Source: Bacillus halotolerans (lineage in GTDB: Bacteria; Bacillota; Bacilli; Bacillales; Bacillaceae). From it: DNA of 64,000 nucleotides. The first letter of the stretch is position 1. Each line of letters opens with the position of its first letter. Below the pieces are notes generated by a model. It was given only the letters and a program-made list of their open reading frames with translations. It was not told the DNA's origin and made no database searches. Position numbers and translations under genes: made by a program. The stretch is from NCBI RefSeq assembly GCF_001517105.1, contig NZ_LPVF01000010.1, positions 186,001 through 250,000 of the forward strand, in the 5' to 3' direction. Shown here one piece after another: positions 24,744 through 37,848 of the stretch.

Positions 24744-25715
24744 ATCATCAAAGAAAAAGTCATCATCTTTGATCGGCTCAACGGTCGCTTTTTTGTACCC
24801 GTTCCCCTTCATGGAGAAGAAGTCATGTGATTTTGTTTTTGTATTTAATCCGTTTAGAACGATCGGATTAATGTCTTCCTCTTCAAAGTAAGGATCAAAT
24901 CCAAGGTTCATCAGCGCTTTATTCGCATTATAGCGGATGAACTTCTTGACATCGTGCGAGAGTCCGACTTGATCGTATAAGTCCTCGGTATACTCAAGCT
25001 CATTCTCATAAAGCTCATTCAAAAGGTCAATGGCAAATTCGCGAAGCTCTGCTTTTGTTTCTTCTGTCTGCTTATTGTAGATTTCTTGAGCGAGAAGTCC
25101 GACATAAACACCGTGAATCGCTTCATCACGAAGGATCAGGTTGATAATTTCACCGCTTTGCATCAGTTTTCCTTGTCCGTAGAAATATAACGGATAATAG
25201 AAACCGCTATAGAATAGGAAGCTTTCTAAATACACAGATGCAACCATTGCTTTGAACAGTGAAATCTCGTCATCTTTTTTAATCGCTTTGTAGAGTCCGA
25301 CGATGATTTGCGCTTTTTTCTGCAAAAATTTGTTTTGTTTGACCCATTCGAATACTTCATTAATCGTTTCAGTCGGTGCCAGTGTCATGAAAATATTAGA
25401 GTACGATTTTGCGTGAACGGCGTTCTCCATCATCGCCATAAAATTCAGCACGGCTTTCCGCTGGTGGCCGTCTACGTGTTCAGCCACGATCGGCATTCCT
25501 GTATTCCCCTGCTCTGTATCAAGAAGAGTCAATCCGGCCAGTACCTTCATATACGTGTCTTGCTCGTTTTTCCCGAGGTACTTCCAAGTGAGGAGATCGC
25601 CGTTTAAAGCAATCTCTTCCGGAAGCCAGAACTGTTTCACATTTTGGTTATAGAACATTTGGGTAAAGTCGTCTTCATGCTTTGACCAGTTTGCTGCGTC
25701 ATAAATTTTCGTCAC
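24726..25715 (-). CDS. nrdF: class Ib ribonucleotide reductase, small subunit
   Basis: 329 residues from a GTG at 25715 ([20 protein letters not shown]), the expected start and length. The metal ligands are visible in DTEQGN (Asp), [15 protein letters not shown] (Glu and His) and [11 protein letters not shown] (Glu and His). It carries the dimanganese- or diiron-tyrosyl radical that starts catalysis in NrdE. It lies 17 bases after nrdE in the nrdI-nrdE-nrdF operon. Confidence 0.97.
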   Translation of the reverse strand: MTKIYDAANWSKHEDDFTQMFYNQNVKQFWLPEEIALNGDLLTWKYLGKNEQDTYMKVLAGLTLLDTEQGNTGMPIVAEHVDGHQRKAVLNFMAMMENAVHAKSYSNIFMTLAPTETINEVFEWVKQNKFLQKKAQIIVGLYKAIKKDDEISLFKAMVASVYLESFLFYSGFYYPLYFYGQGKLMQSGEIINLILRDEAIHGVYVGLLAQEIYNKQTEETKAELREFAIDLLNELYENELEYTEDLYDQVGLSHDVKKFIRYNANKALMNLGFDPYFEEEDINPIVLNGLNTKTKSHDFFSMKGNGYKKATVEPIKDDDFFFDDEKEQI

Positions 25716-25732
25716 TATAAACTCTCCTTTAA

Positions 25733-28190
<2,458 letters not shown>

Positions 28191-28231
28191 TTATCACGAC
28201 CTATCAAAAAATATGAATCTCTCAACTACTA

Positions 28232-28280
28232 ACACTATATATAGTATACTACCCTCTGGCAAAAACACAATATATAGATT
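28232..28280 (-). promoter_or_regulatory. two NrdR boxes in the nrdI promoter
   Basis: ACACTATATATAGTAT (28232-28247) and ACACAATATATAGATT (28265-28280) match the 16-base NrdR box (ACAC-AT-rich-GTGT-like). Their starts are 33 bases apart, about three helical turns, the spacing that NrdR oligomers prefer. NrdR represses ribonucleotide reductase genes when dATP is plentiful. Confidence 0.85.
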
Positions 28281-28418
28281 CGTTTTAATAAAAAATTCAT
28301 ATTTTCTCTCTGGCACCCTCATCAGGGCCCAAAAAAGAGAGCAGAACGAGAATCATCTCTCATCCTACTCGAAGTGTCGTTTTTAAGCCGATGTATATCA
28401 TAACATGAAAAAAACTGC

Positions 28419-28649
28419 TTAGTAGTCTAGATTTTTTTTTCTTATACTGTCACAGCATTTTTCGCTTTCGACTGTTTCTTCTATTTCTGCGTCAGCGCCG
28501 ATTTCTTCTAAAACTGCCTTCAATGCGCTTATAATTGAGGCTTCTCTGATTAATTCTTTTCCATTAACAATAATACTCGTTCCATATTCATAGCAGGAAT
28601 CGTCTTCACAGATTTCTTCCCAGTGATTGACAATAATCTTATGCTTCAT
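28419..28649 (-). CDS. ymzA: YmzA, small conserved protein
   Basis: 76 residues from the second of two adjacent ATGs (MKHKIIVNHWEEICEDDSCY), six bases after GAGGGTG. Acidic, with cysteines at EDDSCY and EKCCDS. It lies just upstream of nrdI in the B. subtilis group. Function not known; the paired cysteines could bind metal, but that is speculation. Confidence 0.8.
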   Translation of the reverse strand: MKHKIIVNHWEEICEDDSCYEYGTSIIVNGKELIREASIISALKAVLEEIGADAEIEETVESEKCCDSIRKKNLDY

Positions 28650-28730
28650 CATTTCACCCTCTGTATGTTCTGTGTCAGTATTCAGTTTAGCGGCCTGCCT
28701 CTGCTTTGTAAAATTCCATGCTTGTGAATT

Positions 28731-29003
28731 TTATTCAAGCTCATCAGACGGAAACGCTTTTTTAAGCTTTACCTTGTTATCAGCCTCATTATACTCATAA
28801 ATTTCTATATTGCCGTCATTTACGATTCCAAAATGATTATTTTCGAGCGGAAATGAACTTGGCTGGGGCGTTTCATAAGAATCTCCGCTATCTGTTTCAA
28901 TTACTGTTTCATCCCTCCCGCACGCACCAAACAATAAGAACACAGCAATCCAGACAAGTGCAATTCTGATTCGTCTCAACTCCGCTTCAGATTCAGAAAA
29001 CAT
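28731..29003 (-). CDS. ymzC: YmzC, putative lipoprotein
   Basis: 90 residues. The N-terminal RRIRIALVWIAVFLLFGAC is a lipoprotein signal with lipobox LFGAC; the Cys near residue 27 would be acylated. The mature part is short, acidic and of unknown function. It is conserved at this position in the B. subtilis group. The terminator and amylase gene follow on its upstream side. Confidence 0.8.
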   Translation of the reverse strand: MFSESEAELRRIRIALVWIAVFLLFGACGRDETVIETDSGDSYETPQPSSFPLENNHFGIVNDGNIEIYEYNEADNKVKLKKAFPSDELE

Positions 29004-29090
29004 TCGTTCACTCCTCTTACGTTCAATTTTTTACATTATATACACTTTCCTCCTTCTTATGTTCTCATTATAAAAAAGACCGCGCAAGAT

Positions 29091-29132
29091 AAAAAACAAG
29101 AGAGGCTGCTGTGTTAGCCTTTCAGCCCCTCC
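29091..29132 (-). terminator. amylase terminator
   Basis: Minus strand: GAGGGGCTG pairs with CAGCCTCTC around a 14-base loop, then a T-rich run (TTGTTTTTT), immediately past the amylase stop. Confidence 0.75.
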
Positions 29133-29137
29133 CTTTC

Positions 29138-30712
<1,575 letters not shown>

Positions 30713-30800
30713 TCACAAATCATTGTACAACAATAGGAGTTTTACACAAATAACCAATTTCCTATATTTTTTGTAATCTCTATAGGAACTTCTGCGACAC

Positions 30801-30833
30801 AAAAAACCTCGGGCTTTCAGCCCGAGGTTTTTC
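30801..30833 (-). terminator. hfq terminator
   Basis: AAAAACCTCGGGCTTTCAGCCCGAGGTTTTT is a perfect stem with T runs on both strands. It separates hfq from the amylase promoter region. Confidence 0.85.
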
Positions 30834-30856
30834 TATTTCGTTTTTATCTTTATGGT

Positions 30857-31078
30857 CTATTCTAATTCAAGCTGGACGTTTTTTTGCGGTGCAAAAGTCG
30901 AGATCGCATGTTTATATATAAGCTGCTGCTTACCTTCCGATTCTAGCAATACGGTAAAGTTATCAAAGCCTTTCACCTGGCCGCGCAATTGAAAGCCGTT
31001 CAGTAAAAAAACAGTGACATACGTATTTTCTTTGCGGATTTGATTCAAAAACTGATCCTGAATATTAATCGGTTTCAT
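30857..31078 (-). CDS. hfq: RNA chaperone Hfq
   Basis: 73 residues with the two Sm motifs: [22 protein letters not shown] and [12 protein letters not shown] (the YKHA motif lines the RNA-binding face). Forms a hexameric ring that binds A-rich and U-rich RNA. GGAGGACG precedes the ATG. It follows miaA by 39 bases, as in other bacilli, so the two are cotranscribed. In B. subtilis its role in riboregulation is modest. Confidence 0.97.
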   Translation of the reverse strand: MKPINIQDQFLNQIRKENTYVTVFLLNGFQLRGQVKGFDNFTVLLESEGKQQLIYKHAISTFAPQKNVQLELE

Positions 31079-31117
31079 GTTTCGTCCTCCTTGATTCTCT
31101 ATATCATACAGTTTCGA

Positions 31118-32062
31118 TTAAAGTTGCAGTTTTCCTGCTATATGTGTGAAAATTTCCTTTTTTTTCAGCTCCATATCAACAGGCGGGGTCATATCGAACC
31201 AGTCAACCGGCATTTTGTTGCGAAACCACGTCAGCTGGCGTTTCGCATACCGTCTGGAGTTTTGTTTTAATTGCTCGACAGCCTCAGAAAGTGTCACAAA
31301 TCCGTCAAAATATGCGTACAGCTCCTTGTAGCCGATTGCCTGTATCGATTGACAGTCTCTCAATTTTCGATCGTAGAGCTGTTTCACTTCCGGCAGAAGT
31401 CCGGCTTCCATCATCAGATCAACTCGCTGATTAATCCTGTCGTAAAGCGTGTCTCTGTCCATTGTAAGCCCGATTAATACAGCATTGTACAGCAGCTCCC
31501 GCTTTTGCTCTTTTAAATGCTGTGACATCGTTTTACCAGATGTATGTAAAATCTCCAGTGCGCGAATTACTCTTCTTGTATTATTCGGATGAATCGCTTT
31601 TGCTGCCTCCGGATCAGCCGCAGCCAGCTTAGCATGAAGGAATTCAGCTCCCTCCTGCGCCGCAGCCTTCTGCATTTCTTCCCGAAACGTCGGATCGTTC
31701 GCCTCTTCCGTAAAGGTATAATCGTAAAGGACGGATTGAATGTAAAGCCCCGTACCGCCTACAATCATCGGAAGATTTCCTTTTTTTGCGATTTCGCTGA
31801 TTTTATTTCTGACCAAACCTTGATAATCCGCGGTGGAAAAAGAATCTGCCGGGTCTAGAATGTCAATCAGATGATGCGGCACACCTTCTGTCTCCTGTTC
31901 AGAGATTTTAGCTGTCCCGATGTCCATTCCTTTATAAACCTGCATGGAATCTCCGCTGATAATTTCCGCGTTCAAATCCTTAGCAAGCTGAATGCTTAAA
32001 TTGGTTTTCCCCACTGCCGTTGGTCCGACTAATATGACAACGGGCTGTTTGTTATTTTTCAC
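31118..32062 (-). CDS. miaA: tRNA dimethylallyltransferase
   Basis: 314 residues from a GTG start. VILVGPTAVGKTNLSIQLAK is the P-loop, ISGDSMQVYKGMDIGTAKIS the DSxQ motif, and DILDPADSFSTADYQ and IVGGTGLYIQSVLYDY also match the family. It adds a dimethylallyl group to A37 of tRNAs that read codons beginning with U; MiaB and other enzymes modify it further. Lies upstream of hfq in the same operon. Confidence 0.97.
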   Translation of the reverse strand: MKNNKQPVVILVGPTAVGKTNLSIQLAKDLNAEIISGDSMQVYKGMDIGTAKISEQETEGVPHHLIDILDPADSFSTADYQGLVRNKISEIAKKGNLPMIVGGTGLYIQSVLYDYTFTEEANDPTFREEMQKAAAQEGAEFLHAKLAAADPEAAKAIHPNNTRRVIRALEILHTSGKTMSQHLKEQKRELLYNAVLIGLTMDRDTLYDRINQRVDLMMEAGLLPEVKQLYDRKLRDCQSIQAIGYKELYAYFDGFVTLSEAVEQLKQNSRRYAKRQLTWFRNKMPVDWFDMTPPVDMELKKKEIFTHIAGKLQL

Positions 32063-32162
32063 TATGTATCACTCTCTTTTACAAATCTCCCCCCATTATA
32101 ACATTCATCATATATAACCACCTATCCATTTTGCCCTTTTTTTGCAGCAGTAAACATCTCTT

Positions 32163-32567
32163 CTACCAGCCAAGAGGCTCATTTCCGACGATTTCCCGTG
32201 TCTTGCCTTTCAAATGATGGCGATGCGTTTTTTTGCTGTGATTTCGGGGATCGTACACAACGCCTCCGTAACGGATCTGAATCGGCTCGTTATAAGCGAG
32301 ATAAGTATTTTCTTCAATTTCGTGATAATGTGTGCCGTCAGCCCTGGGAATGGCAGGGCCCGAGATCCCGTAATAGCGGTGGAAATGGCCATTTTCAAAC
32401 GAAGTAATCCCAGTGAAGTAGTGTGTATGGCGATCCGTATTCGTTCCGTTTGCCGGCTGAGTAAAACCTTCAATGATATGATAATGCCCCTGTTCACTGG
32501 TTGTTTTAGCACGATAAGCATGTACGTGAGGCGGCGCCATGGCCCAGTCAGACTGATACAGGCCCAA
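32163..32567 (-). CDS. ymaF: YmaF-family protein, His-rich
   Basis: 134 residues from a TTG with GGAGAG upstream; a stop lies directly before it, so this is the earliest start. Repeats of H-x-H and H-rich turns (HVHAYRAKT, RHTHYFTGITSFENGHFHRY, THYHEIEE, KTHRHHLKG) make up the YmaF domain, probably metal binding. Function unknown. It is convergent with nothing and upstream of ymaG on the other strand. Confidence 0.85.
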   Translation of the reverse strand: MGLYQSDWAMAPPHVHAYRAKTTSEQGHYHIIEGFTQPANGTNTDRHTHYFTGITSFENGHFHRYYGISGPAIPRADGTHYHEIEENTYLAYNEPIQIRYGGVVYDPRNHSKKTHRHHLKGKTREIVGNEPLGW

Positions 32568-32666
32568 TCAATTCACTCTCCTTCTTTTTCAGCTGAACGC
32601 CCAATCAAATTTGGGTAGGCTGAATACACTGCATCATCTACACTTTATTATTGGAGGAAAGAAAAA

Positions 32667-32918
32667 ATGAACGAAGTGGAATATTTCACTGACGAAAATG
32701 ATGCAAGAATCTTTGGCAGACCAGGGTTCGGCTACGGCTTTGGACGGCCAGGTTTTGGATTTGGAAGACCTGGATTTGGCTATGGCTTTGGACGGCCGTT
32801 TGGATTTTACGGAGGACCTTTTTTTGGCGGGCTGGTAGGCGGACTTGTAGGAAGTGCTTTATTTAACCCTTATTTTTATGGCGGATATCCTTATCCCCCG
32901 TACCCATATTACTACTAA
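32667..32918 (+). CDS. ymaG: YmaG, glycine/phenylalanine-rich spore coat protein
   Basis: 83 residues from ATG after GGAGGAAAG. The core is made of GFGRPGFGYGF-type repeats (about six), followed by a glycine-rich hydrophobic part (FGGLVGGLVGSALFNPYFYG) and a tail PYPPYPYYY. Such aromatic, low-complexity proteins cross-link in the inner spore coat; YmaG is a known coat component in B. subtilis. The repeat number tends to vary between strains. Confidence 0.88.
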   Translation: MNEVEYFTDENDARIFGRPGFGYGFGRPGFGFGRPGFGYGFGRPFGFYGGPFFGGLVGGLVGSALFNPYFYGGYPYPPYPYYY

Positions 32919-32925
32919 ACCCGGC

Positions 32926-32952
32926 AGACCCCTTATAAAAGGGGTCTTTTTT
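32926..32952 (+). terminator. ymaG terminator
   Basis: AGACCCC and GGGGTCT form a stem, followed by TTTTT. Confidence 0.8.
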
Positions 32953-33074
32953 ATCCCCCGAATCTGAGTTGAAATGAATCTCTTGACTCATACATAGGTT
33001 TGCACTAATATTTTTCTAGCTGATGATCTTTTCATTACCTTACATTTATCATATTTTGAGTGAGGAGGATTACG

Positions 33075-33392
33075 ATGTTGATCGGATACTTATTCCTCAC
33101 AATTGCCATATGCTCAGAATCAATCGGAGCGGCCATGCTGAAAGTGTCTGACGGCTTCAAAAAGTGGAAGCCGAGTGCATTGGTCGTGATTGGTTATTCC
33201 CTTGCCTTTTATATGCTGTCGCTTACTTTAAACCGCATCCCTCTAAGCCTTTCATATGCGACATGGAGCGGCGTGGGTACCGTGCTGACGGCCGTTATCG
33301 GGGCAAAATTTTTCAAGGAAAAACTGAATGTAAAAGGATTTATTGGGATGGGTCTATTAATTTCAGGTGTCGTGCTGCTTAATTGGCAGTAA
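33075..33392 (+). CDS. ebrA: small multidrug resistance efflux protein EbrA
   Basis: 105 residues from ATG at 33075, after GAGGAGG; the open frame extends a few codons further up. Four membrane spans. The essential Glu lies in TIAICSESIGAAMLKVSDGF; SYATWSGVGTVLTAVIG and GVVLLNW are SMR hallmarks. It works as a heterodimer with EbrB, exchanging cationic dyes such as ethidium for protons. Its stop lies 13 bases before ebrB. Confidence 0.95.
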   Translation: MLIGYLFLTIAICSESIGAAMLKVSDGFKKWKPSALVVIGYSLAFYMLSLTLNRIPLSLSYATWSGVGTVLTAVIGAKFFKEKLNVKGFIGMGLLISGVVLLNWQ

Positions 33393-33405
33393 GGGAGTGT
33401 TGTAT

Positions 33406-33759
33406 ATGAGAGGATTTCTTTATTTGGCTCTTGCCATATTATCTGAGGTATTTGGGAGCACAATGCTCAAACTCTCCGAAGGTTTTACGCAATTCTGGCC
33501 TATTATCGGAGTGGCTGCCGGATTTCTGTCCGCCTTCACATTTTTAAGCTTTTCTTTAAGAACCATAGACTTATCAAGCGCTTACGCCACTTGGTCCGGT
33601 ATCGGGACGGCGCTTACAGCGGTAGTCGGTTTTTTGCTTTTTGGCGAAACCATCAGCTTGAAGGGTATATTTGGGCTGACACTCATTATTGCAGGCGTTG
33701 TGCTGTTAAATCAGTCAAAAGCCCCTAATAAAGAAAAAAAGCAGACGGCCTGTCAGTGA
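33406..33759 (+). CDS. ebrB: small multidrug resistance efflux protein EbrB
   Basis: 117 residues from ATG at 33406 with AAGGGAG upstream. Four spans; the essential Glu is in LAILSEVFGSTMLKLSEGFT, with SAYATWSGIGTALTAVVGFL and VVLLNQSK. Partner of EbrA; the two insert in opposite topologies. The gene's 3' end runs into the terminator hairpin shared with ymaD. Confidence 0.95.
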   Translation: MRGFLYLALAILSEVFGSTMLKLSEGFTQFWPIIGVAAGFLSAFTFLSFSLRTIDLSSAYATWSGIGTALTAVVGFLLFGETISLKGIFGLTLIIAGVVLLNQSKAPNKEKKQTACQ

Positions 33760-33773
33760 CCGTCTGCTTTTTT
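33733..33773. terminator. bidirectional terminator between ebrB and ymaD
   Basis: GCAGACGG and CCGTCTGC form a stem with T runs on both strands; it overlaps the last codons of ebrB and the ymaD stop. Confidence 0.8.
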
Positions 33774-34227
33774 ATGATTGCTCAGAAATTTTTACAGCAG
33801 CTTCTAGCTGCAGTTCGACGTTTCCTTGAATGGCTCGTGAGATCATGCAGGAAGATTCCGCTTTTTCACAAAGCTTGCGGGCTAACGCAACGTCTTCTTC
33901 TGAGGCATCGTGTCTGAGGACTACTGCGGGGCGGTGAATGATTTTTTTGTATGTAAAGATCCCTCTTGTCACATCGACTATGCCTTCTGATTCCATCTGC
34001 AGATCTTCTTTTTCCAGTCCGCTTCTTTCCATCATAGCAGCAAGCGTAATAATATAACAGGTTGCCGCTGCCCCAAGAAGCATTTCATCCGGGTTGGTCC
34101 CCTCCCCCGGTCCGTCCATTTCTTTAGGAATAGAAATAGACGTGATGAGATTGCCGCTTTCGATTGTGCCGACATCATTGCGTTTTCCCGGCCAATTCGC
34201 TTTTAAATAAAAATGATGATCTGCCAT
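33772..34227 (-). CDS. ymaD: OsmC/Ohr-family peroxidase-like protein
   Basis: 151 residues from ATG at 34227 (MADHHFYLKANWPG) with AAGGAGG upstream. GTNPDEMLLGAAATCYIITL carries the first redox cysteine of the OsmC family and EKAESSCMISRAI the second. The pair reduces organic hydroperoxides in characterised relatives. No OhrR-type regulator is nearby. It converges on ebrAB. Confidence 0.9.
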   Translation of the reverse strand: MADHHFYLKANWPGKRNDVGTIESGNLITSISIPKEMDGPGEGTNPDEMLLGAAATCYIITLAAMMERSGLEKEDLQMESEGIVDVTRGIFTYKKIIHRPAVVLRHDASEEDVALARKLCEKAESSCMISRAIQGNVELQLEAAVKISEQS

Positions 34228-34299
34228 TTGATTGCCTCCTTCATTGGATTCCATTTCAAGTCTACTGATCTTCCTTAATTTTGTCCTCTGATTTGCTTA

Positions 34300-35007
34300 T
34301 TAGGAATATTCTTTTTCAAGTACATGTTTTATCGCCCGGACATAAGAGTAGAATTCACTGGTTTTCGTGTATTTCCTATCTTTATAGTAAAAATCATCAA
34401 AAAAGGCTTCTCTCTGTTCACGGCTGATTTCCAGCTGGATACTCAGCCCGGTTTCCCCCTGGTTATTAATGTTATCTGCACTTAATCCTGCAAGGCCGCT
34501 TTGAGAGGACGCTAATTCAGCGGAAAACCCTCTTTTTTCAAGAGCTCTGACAATCATTTTCGCCCGCTTACGGTCTGTTCCTCCGACAAGTGTATTTTTC
34601 TTTTCTCCTTTATATCCGTGAAAAGCGACAACGTACTGGTGCTCCTTGATCTTCTCTTCAGCCAATGACTCATCAAAGTTGGTGCTTGTAATGTGCAGCG
34701 TTTGATTATCATGTGACTTTAAGCCCTCAAACAGGTAAGTCGAGTAGTCATCGTTGAAATAACGCACAAGCTCACTTACTCCGCCTTCAATTCTTCCGCC
34801 GTGCGGAGACATGATTAAAATTTTGCTCCCTTTTTTCTCTTGATAAGAAATATCATAATCAGCAGGGTCCTCATTCTCTGCCAGACTGCTGAAATTTGAA
34901 TATGTATCCGGCTGGTTAGATGGTTCAGGTTCTAATGAGTAATGAACATATCTTATGAATAAGACTATGGCTAAGACGAATATGACATTTAGTAAAAATC
35001 TTCTCAT
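34300..35007 (-). CDS. ymaC: membrane-anchored poly-gamma-glutamate hydrolase-family protein
   Basis: 235 residues. An N-terminal signal anchor (LLNVIFVLAIVLFIRYVHY) is followed by a domain of the PghP/DUF867 family: SPHGGRIEGGVSEL with zinc His and Glu, VVAFHGYKG with a second His, and GLSIQLEIS near the C-terminus. Relatives are phage poly-gamma-glutamate hydrolases, so an extracytoplasmic amidohydrolase is likely. The substrate in this host is not shown by the sequence. Confidence 0.85.
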   Translation of the reverse strand: MRRFLLNVIFVLAIVLFIRYVHYSLEPEPSNQPDTYSNFSSLAENEDPADYDISYQEKKGSKILIMSPHGGRIEGGVSELVRYFNDDYSTYLFEGLKSHDNQTLHITSTNFDESLAEEKIKEHQYVVAFHGYKGEKKNTLVGGTDRKRAKMIVRALEKRGFSAELASSQSGLAGLSADNINNQGETGLSIQLEISREQREAFFDDFYYKDRKYTKTSEFYSYVRAIKHVLEKEYS

Positions 35008-35253
35008 GTTAAACTCCTTTCACAAGAATGGCAAGGTTCATTATATGAGGTATAGTCAATAGGTTTTATCTTACCATTGTATACACCATATCATCAGTGA
35101 AAAAGTTCCCGGTTTCAAAAAATCAATTGAATGTCACATTTATCAGCGGTTATATTCAAATATCAGTGAAAAAAGATTGAGAGGAAAAACAGAAAAGGTA
35201 GGAATAACCTCACTTGGTAATTAAATGTATAGAGGAATAAGGAAGGTTTTACT

Positions 35254-35292
35254 AAAAACCAGGCTGTCCGGGATGCATAAGCGGACAGCCTG
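35254..35292 (-). terminator. intrinsic terminator
   Basis: Minus strand: AGGCTGTCCG pairs with CGGACAGCCT, followed by GGTTTTTAG. It directly follows the gene at 35293-35526. Confidence 0.8.
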
Positions 35293-35526
35293 TTATAGTC
35301 CTGCGAACCAGGGTTCTTGCTTCCTTGTTCGCACAAAGTCACAGGAGAGGATAGAGTCCAATAAAAACGTTCTGATCTGATGGTTCGTAAAACAAAAAGC
35401 TTTAATTTGTGTTTTGCTTTTCTGCCTGACGATAATCGTTCTTTTTGTTATGGTGCCGTCTTTCTTCATATATATAATGCTGATTGGTATCTGATCTTCC
35501 AAAGACCGGCGTAAGAAGATATTCAT
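35293..35526 (-). CDS. ymaE: small WYL-like protein, probably YmaE
   Basis: 77 residues from ATG at 35526 after GGAGGGAG. DQIPISIIYMKKDGTITKRT, then IKAFCFTNHQIRTFLLDSIL, resembles the beta-rich WYL ligand-binding fold, as if a WYL domain stood alone without a helix-turn-helix. WYL domains bind nucleic-acid ligands in regulators. The gene name is given from position and is less certain than its neighbours. Confidence 0.65.
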   Translation of the reverse strand: MNIFLRRSLEDQIPISIIYMKKDGTITKRTIIVRQKSKTQIKAFCFTNHQIRTFLLDSILSCDFVRTRKQEPWFAGL

Positions 35527-35748
35527 ACGAGTATCGCTCCCTCCTGTTTGATATATATAAATGATAATACGAACAAACGTTCTTTTTCAATACCCAATGA
35601 TTAACAGTACACATGATTCTTTCGTATCAGATTCAAAAGATTCATAAAAACAAACTCTTGTCCGCCTCCTCTAAAGGACAAACAAACTTACCAAACATAC
35701 GATCCACTCATAGAGTATACAGAGAACTTCATAATAGGAGGAAAATCG

Positions 35749-37076
35749 ATGTTTGGCTACTCTATGGTACAAATGGTGAGAGCAAACGCTCATAAGCTTG
35801 ATTGGCCGTTGCGTGAAAGCGTCTTGCAGCTCTACAAGCCCTTCAAGTGGACTCCTTGCTTTTTACATCAGTTTTTTGAAACAAAATTAAAAAACAGAAA
35901 AAAATGTCGGTCATCATTGAATTCGAGGAAGGCTGCCATGAGGCCGGCTTTCAAATGGCGGGACAGGTTTTACAAAAAGAAAAACGCAGTAAGCTAAAAA
36001 ACCGTTTTAACAAAATCAATTGCTGCAGCGCAGAGGTTACCCCTTCAGCATTGCATTCTCTTCTTTCTGAATGCAGCGATATTCGCAAAGTGTATTTAAA
36101 CCGCGAAGTCAAAGCGCTTCTTGACACAGCAGCCGAAGCAAGCCATGCAAAGGAAGTCGTCAGACGCGGGCAAACCTTAACCGGTAAAGGCGTTACAGTC
36201 GCAGTCGTCGATACAGGAATCTACCCGCACCCTGACTTAGAGGGAAGAATTATTGGATTTGCCGATATGGTAAACCAAAAAACAGAGCCGTATGATGATA
36301 ATGGACATGGCACACACTGCGCAGGTGATGTCGCAAGCAGCGGCGCGTCATCTTCCGGCCAATACCGCGGACCTGCACCGGAAGCCAATTTAATCGGAGT
36401 AAAAGTGCTGAACAAACAAGGTTCAGGCACGTTAGCGGACATTATTGAAGGCGTCGAATGGTGTATTCAATATAATGAGGACAATCCGGATGAACCAATT
36501 GATATTATCAGCATGTCCCTTGGCGGCGATGCGCTGCGTTATGACAATGAACTGGAAGATCCATTAGTCAAAGCAGTTGAAGAAGCTTGGAACGCCGGGA
36601 TTGTCGTCTGTGTTGCTGCCGGAAATTCAGGCCCTGATCCGCAGACAATTTCAAGCCCTGGTGTAAGCGAAAAAGTCATTACTGTCGGCGCGTTTGACGA
36701 TAACAATACAGTAAGCAGCGAAGATGATACAGTTGCTTCTTTCTCAAGCCGCGGACCGACTGTATACAGGAAAGAAAAACCCGATATTTTAGCACCAGGC
36801 GTAAACATCATTTCCCTTCGCTCACCGAATTCATATATCGATAAGCTGCAAAAATCAAGCCGTGTAGGGTCTCAGTATTTTACAATGTCGGGGACATCAA
36901 TGGCAACGCCGATCTGTGCGGGAATCGCCGCCTTAATACTCCAGCAAAATCCAGATCTTACGCCGGACGAAGTGAAAGAGCTGCTCAAAAATGGGGCTGA
37001 TAAATGGACAGGCGAAGACCCGAATATTTACGGTGCCGGAGCAATCAATGCTGAGAAAGCTATTCCTGGTGAATAA
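35749..37076 (+). pseudogene. aprX: intracellular subtilisin-like protease AprX, frameshifted
   Basis: The start at 35749 (MFGYSMVQMVRANAHKLDWP) has GGAGGAAAA upstream. About 50 codons in, at the A run near 35898-35905, the frame shifts: one A is missing from AGAAAAAAAATG, and the rest continues in another frame as SVIIEFEEGCHEAGFQMAGQ. Restoring the base gives about 442 residues, the B. subtilis length. The catalytic triad is intact: VAVVDTGIYPH, DNGHGTHCAG and TMSGTSMATP. AprX is a stationary-phase cytoplasmic serine protease without signal peptide. Translation from the internal ATG at 35904 could give a form lacking the first 50 residues. Confidence 0.85.
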
Positions 37077-37094
37077 GATTTCATGATCTTCGTG

Positions 37095-37131
37095 AACACT
37101 GCTGGTTCGTTAAAGGGTCAGCAGTGTTTTT
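37095..37131 (+). terminator. aprX terminator
   Basis: AACACTGCTG and CAGCAGTGTT form a stem followed by TTTT. Confidence 0.8.
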
Positions 37132-37220
37132 AGCATACATAAGCCGGTATATCCCAGCAGAGTGTAAAACATAAAACAATTGGGAATAGTTACAGTATAG
37201 ATCAAAAGGAGGAATGACTG

Positions 37221-37580
37221 ATGGCACTCAACAACATTGATCTTTCTGAATGGTTGAGAGAGCGGATCGGCCAGACGCTTGATATTAGAAAAGGCGAACT
37301 GACCAATAACCAAGACGAGATTTCAGATTTGGATCAGATTGTTCTTCACCTTCAAAAAGTGGGCATACGCAGCGCAAACCACCCTGACGACTATGTTGCA
37401 AATGACGAACTCGTCCTGGAAGGCGAAGGAACAACCTTTACTGAAGCTGGGGACGTACCGCTTCCGCAGAACGCTTATGAAATTCCTTTATTAGGGGATA
37501 TTCACATTCACCAAGAAAATGGCGGATTGAAGGTACTGACAGATCGTGCGGTATATACTATTGATGTACAAAACAAATGA
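37221..37580 (+). CDS. ymzB: YmzB, conserved protein of unknown function
   Basis: 119 residues from ATG at 37221 after AAAGGAGGAATG. Starts MALNNIDLSEWLRERIGQTL; acidic, no membrane span and no catalytic motif. The C-terminal half (YEIPLLGDIHIHQENGGLKV) looks beta-rich. Conserved between pksS and aprX in the B. subtilis group. I cannot assign a function. Confidence 0.85.
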   Translation: MALNNIDLSEWLRERIGQTLDIRKGELTNNQDEISDLDQIVLHLQKVGIRSANHPDDYVANDELVLEGEGTTFTEAGDVPLPQNAYEIPLLGDIHIHQENGGLKVLTDRAVYTIDVQNK

Positions 37581-37609
37581 AGAAACTTTTCACCTGGTCG
37601 AAAGAATAC

Positions 37610-37643
37610 AGCGCCTTTGAAATTGCTCCAAAGGCGCTTTTTT
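37610..37643 (+). terminator. ymzB terminator
   Basis: AGCGCCTTTG and CAAAGGCGCT form a stem followed by six Ts. Confidence 0.85.
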
Positions 37644-37848
37644 GCATGGAACCATTTCCTTACCCGCAAGCCGATATTTTCGTTCCAAAACTATTGAACG
37701 GCACCTAAAATAGATATATAGTTTTAGACATAACAGGTTGTCGTTTCCAATGAAATTCTGTTATACAGATTGCGCAAAGCTTTCTTTTACATCTGGTCTA
37801 AACTGAATAAATGCATCTGTCTTAATCTATTAGGCGAGGAGAATGAAA

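Noticed and set aside
32697-32880. GFGRPGF repeats as a possible CRISPR-like or tandem DNA repeat
   Set aside because: The repeats are in frame within ymaG, a known coat protein of low complexity; they are protein repeats, not a DNA array.
35904-37076. AprX taken as an ordinary 390-residue gene starting at 35904
   Set aside because: The missing N-terminal 50 residues are encoded directly upstream in another frame with a good ribosome site, so a frameshift explains the data better.
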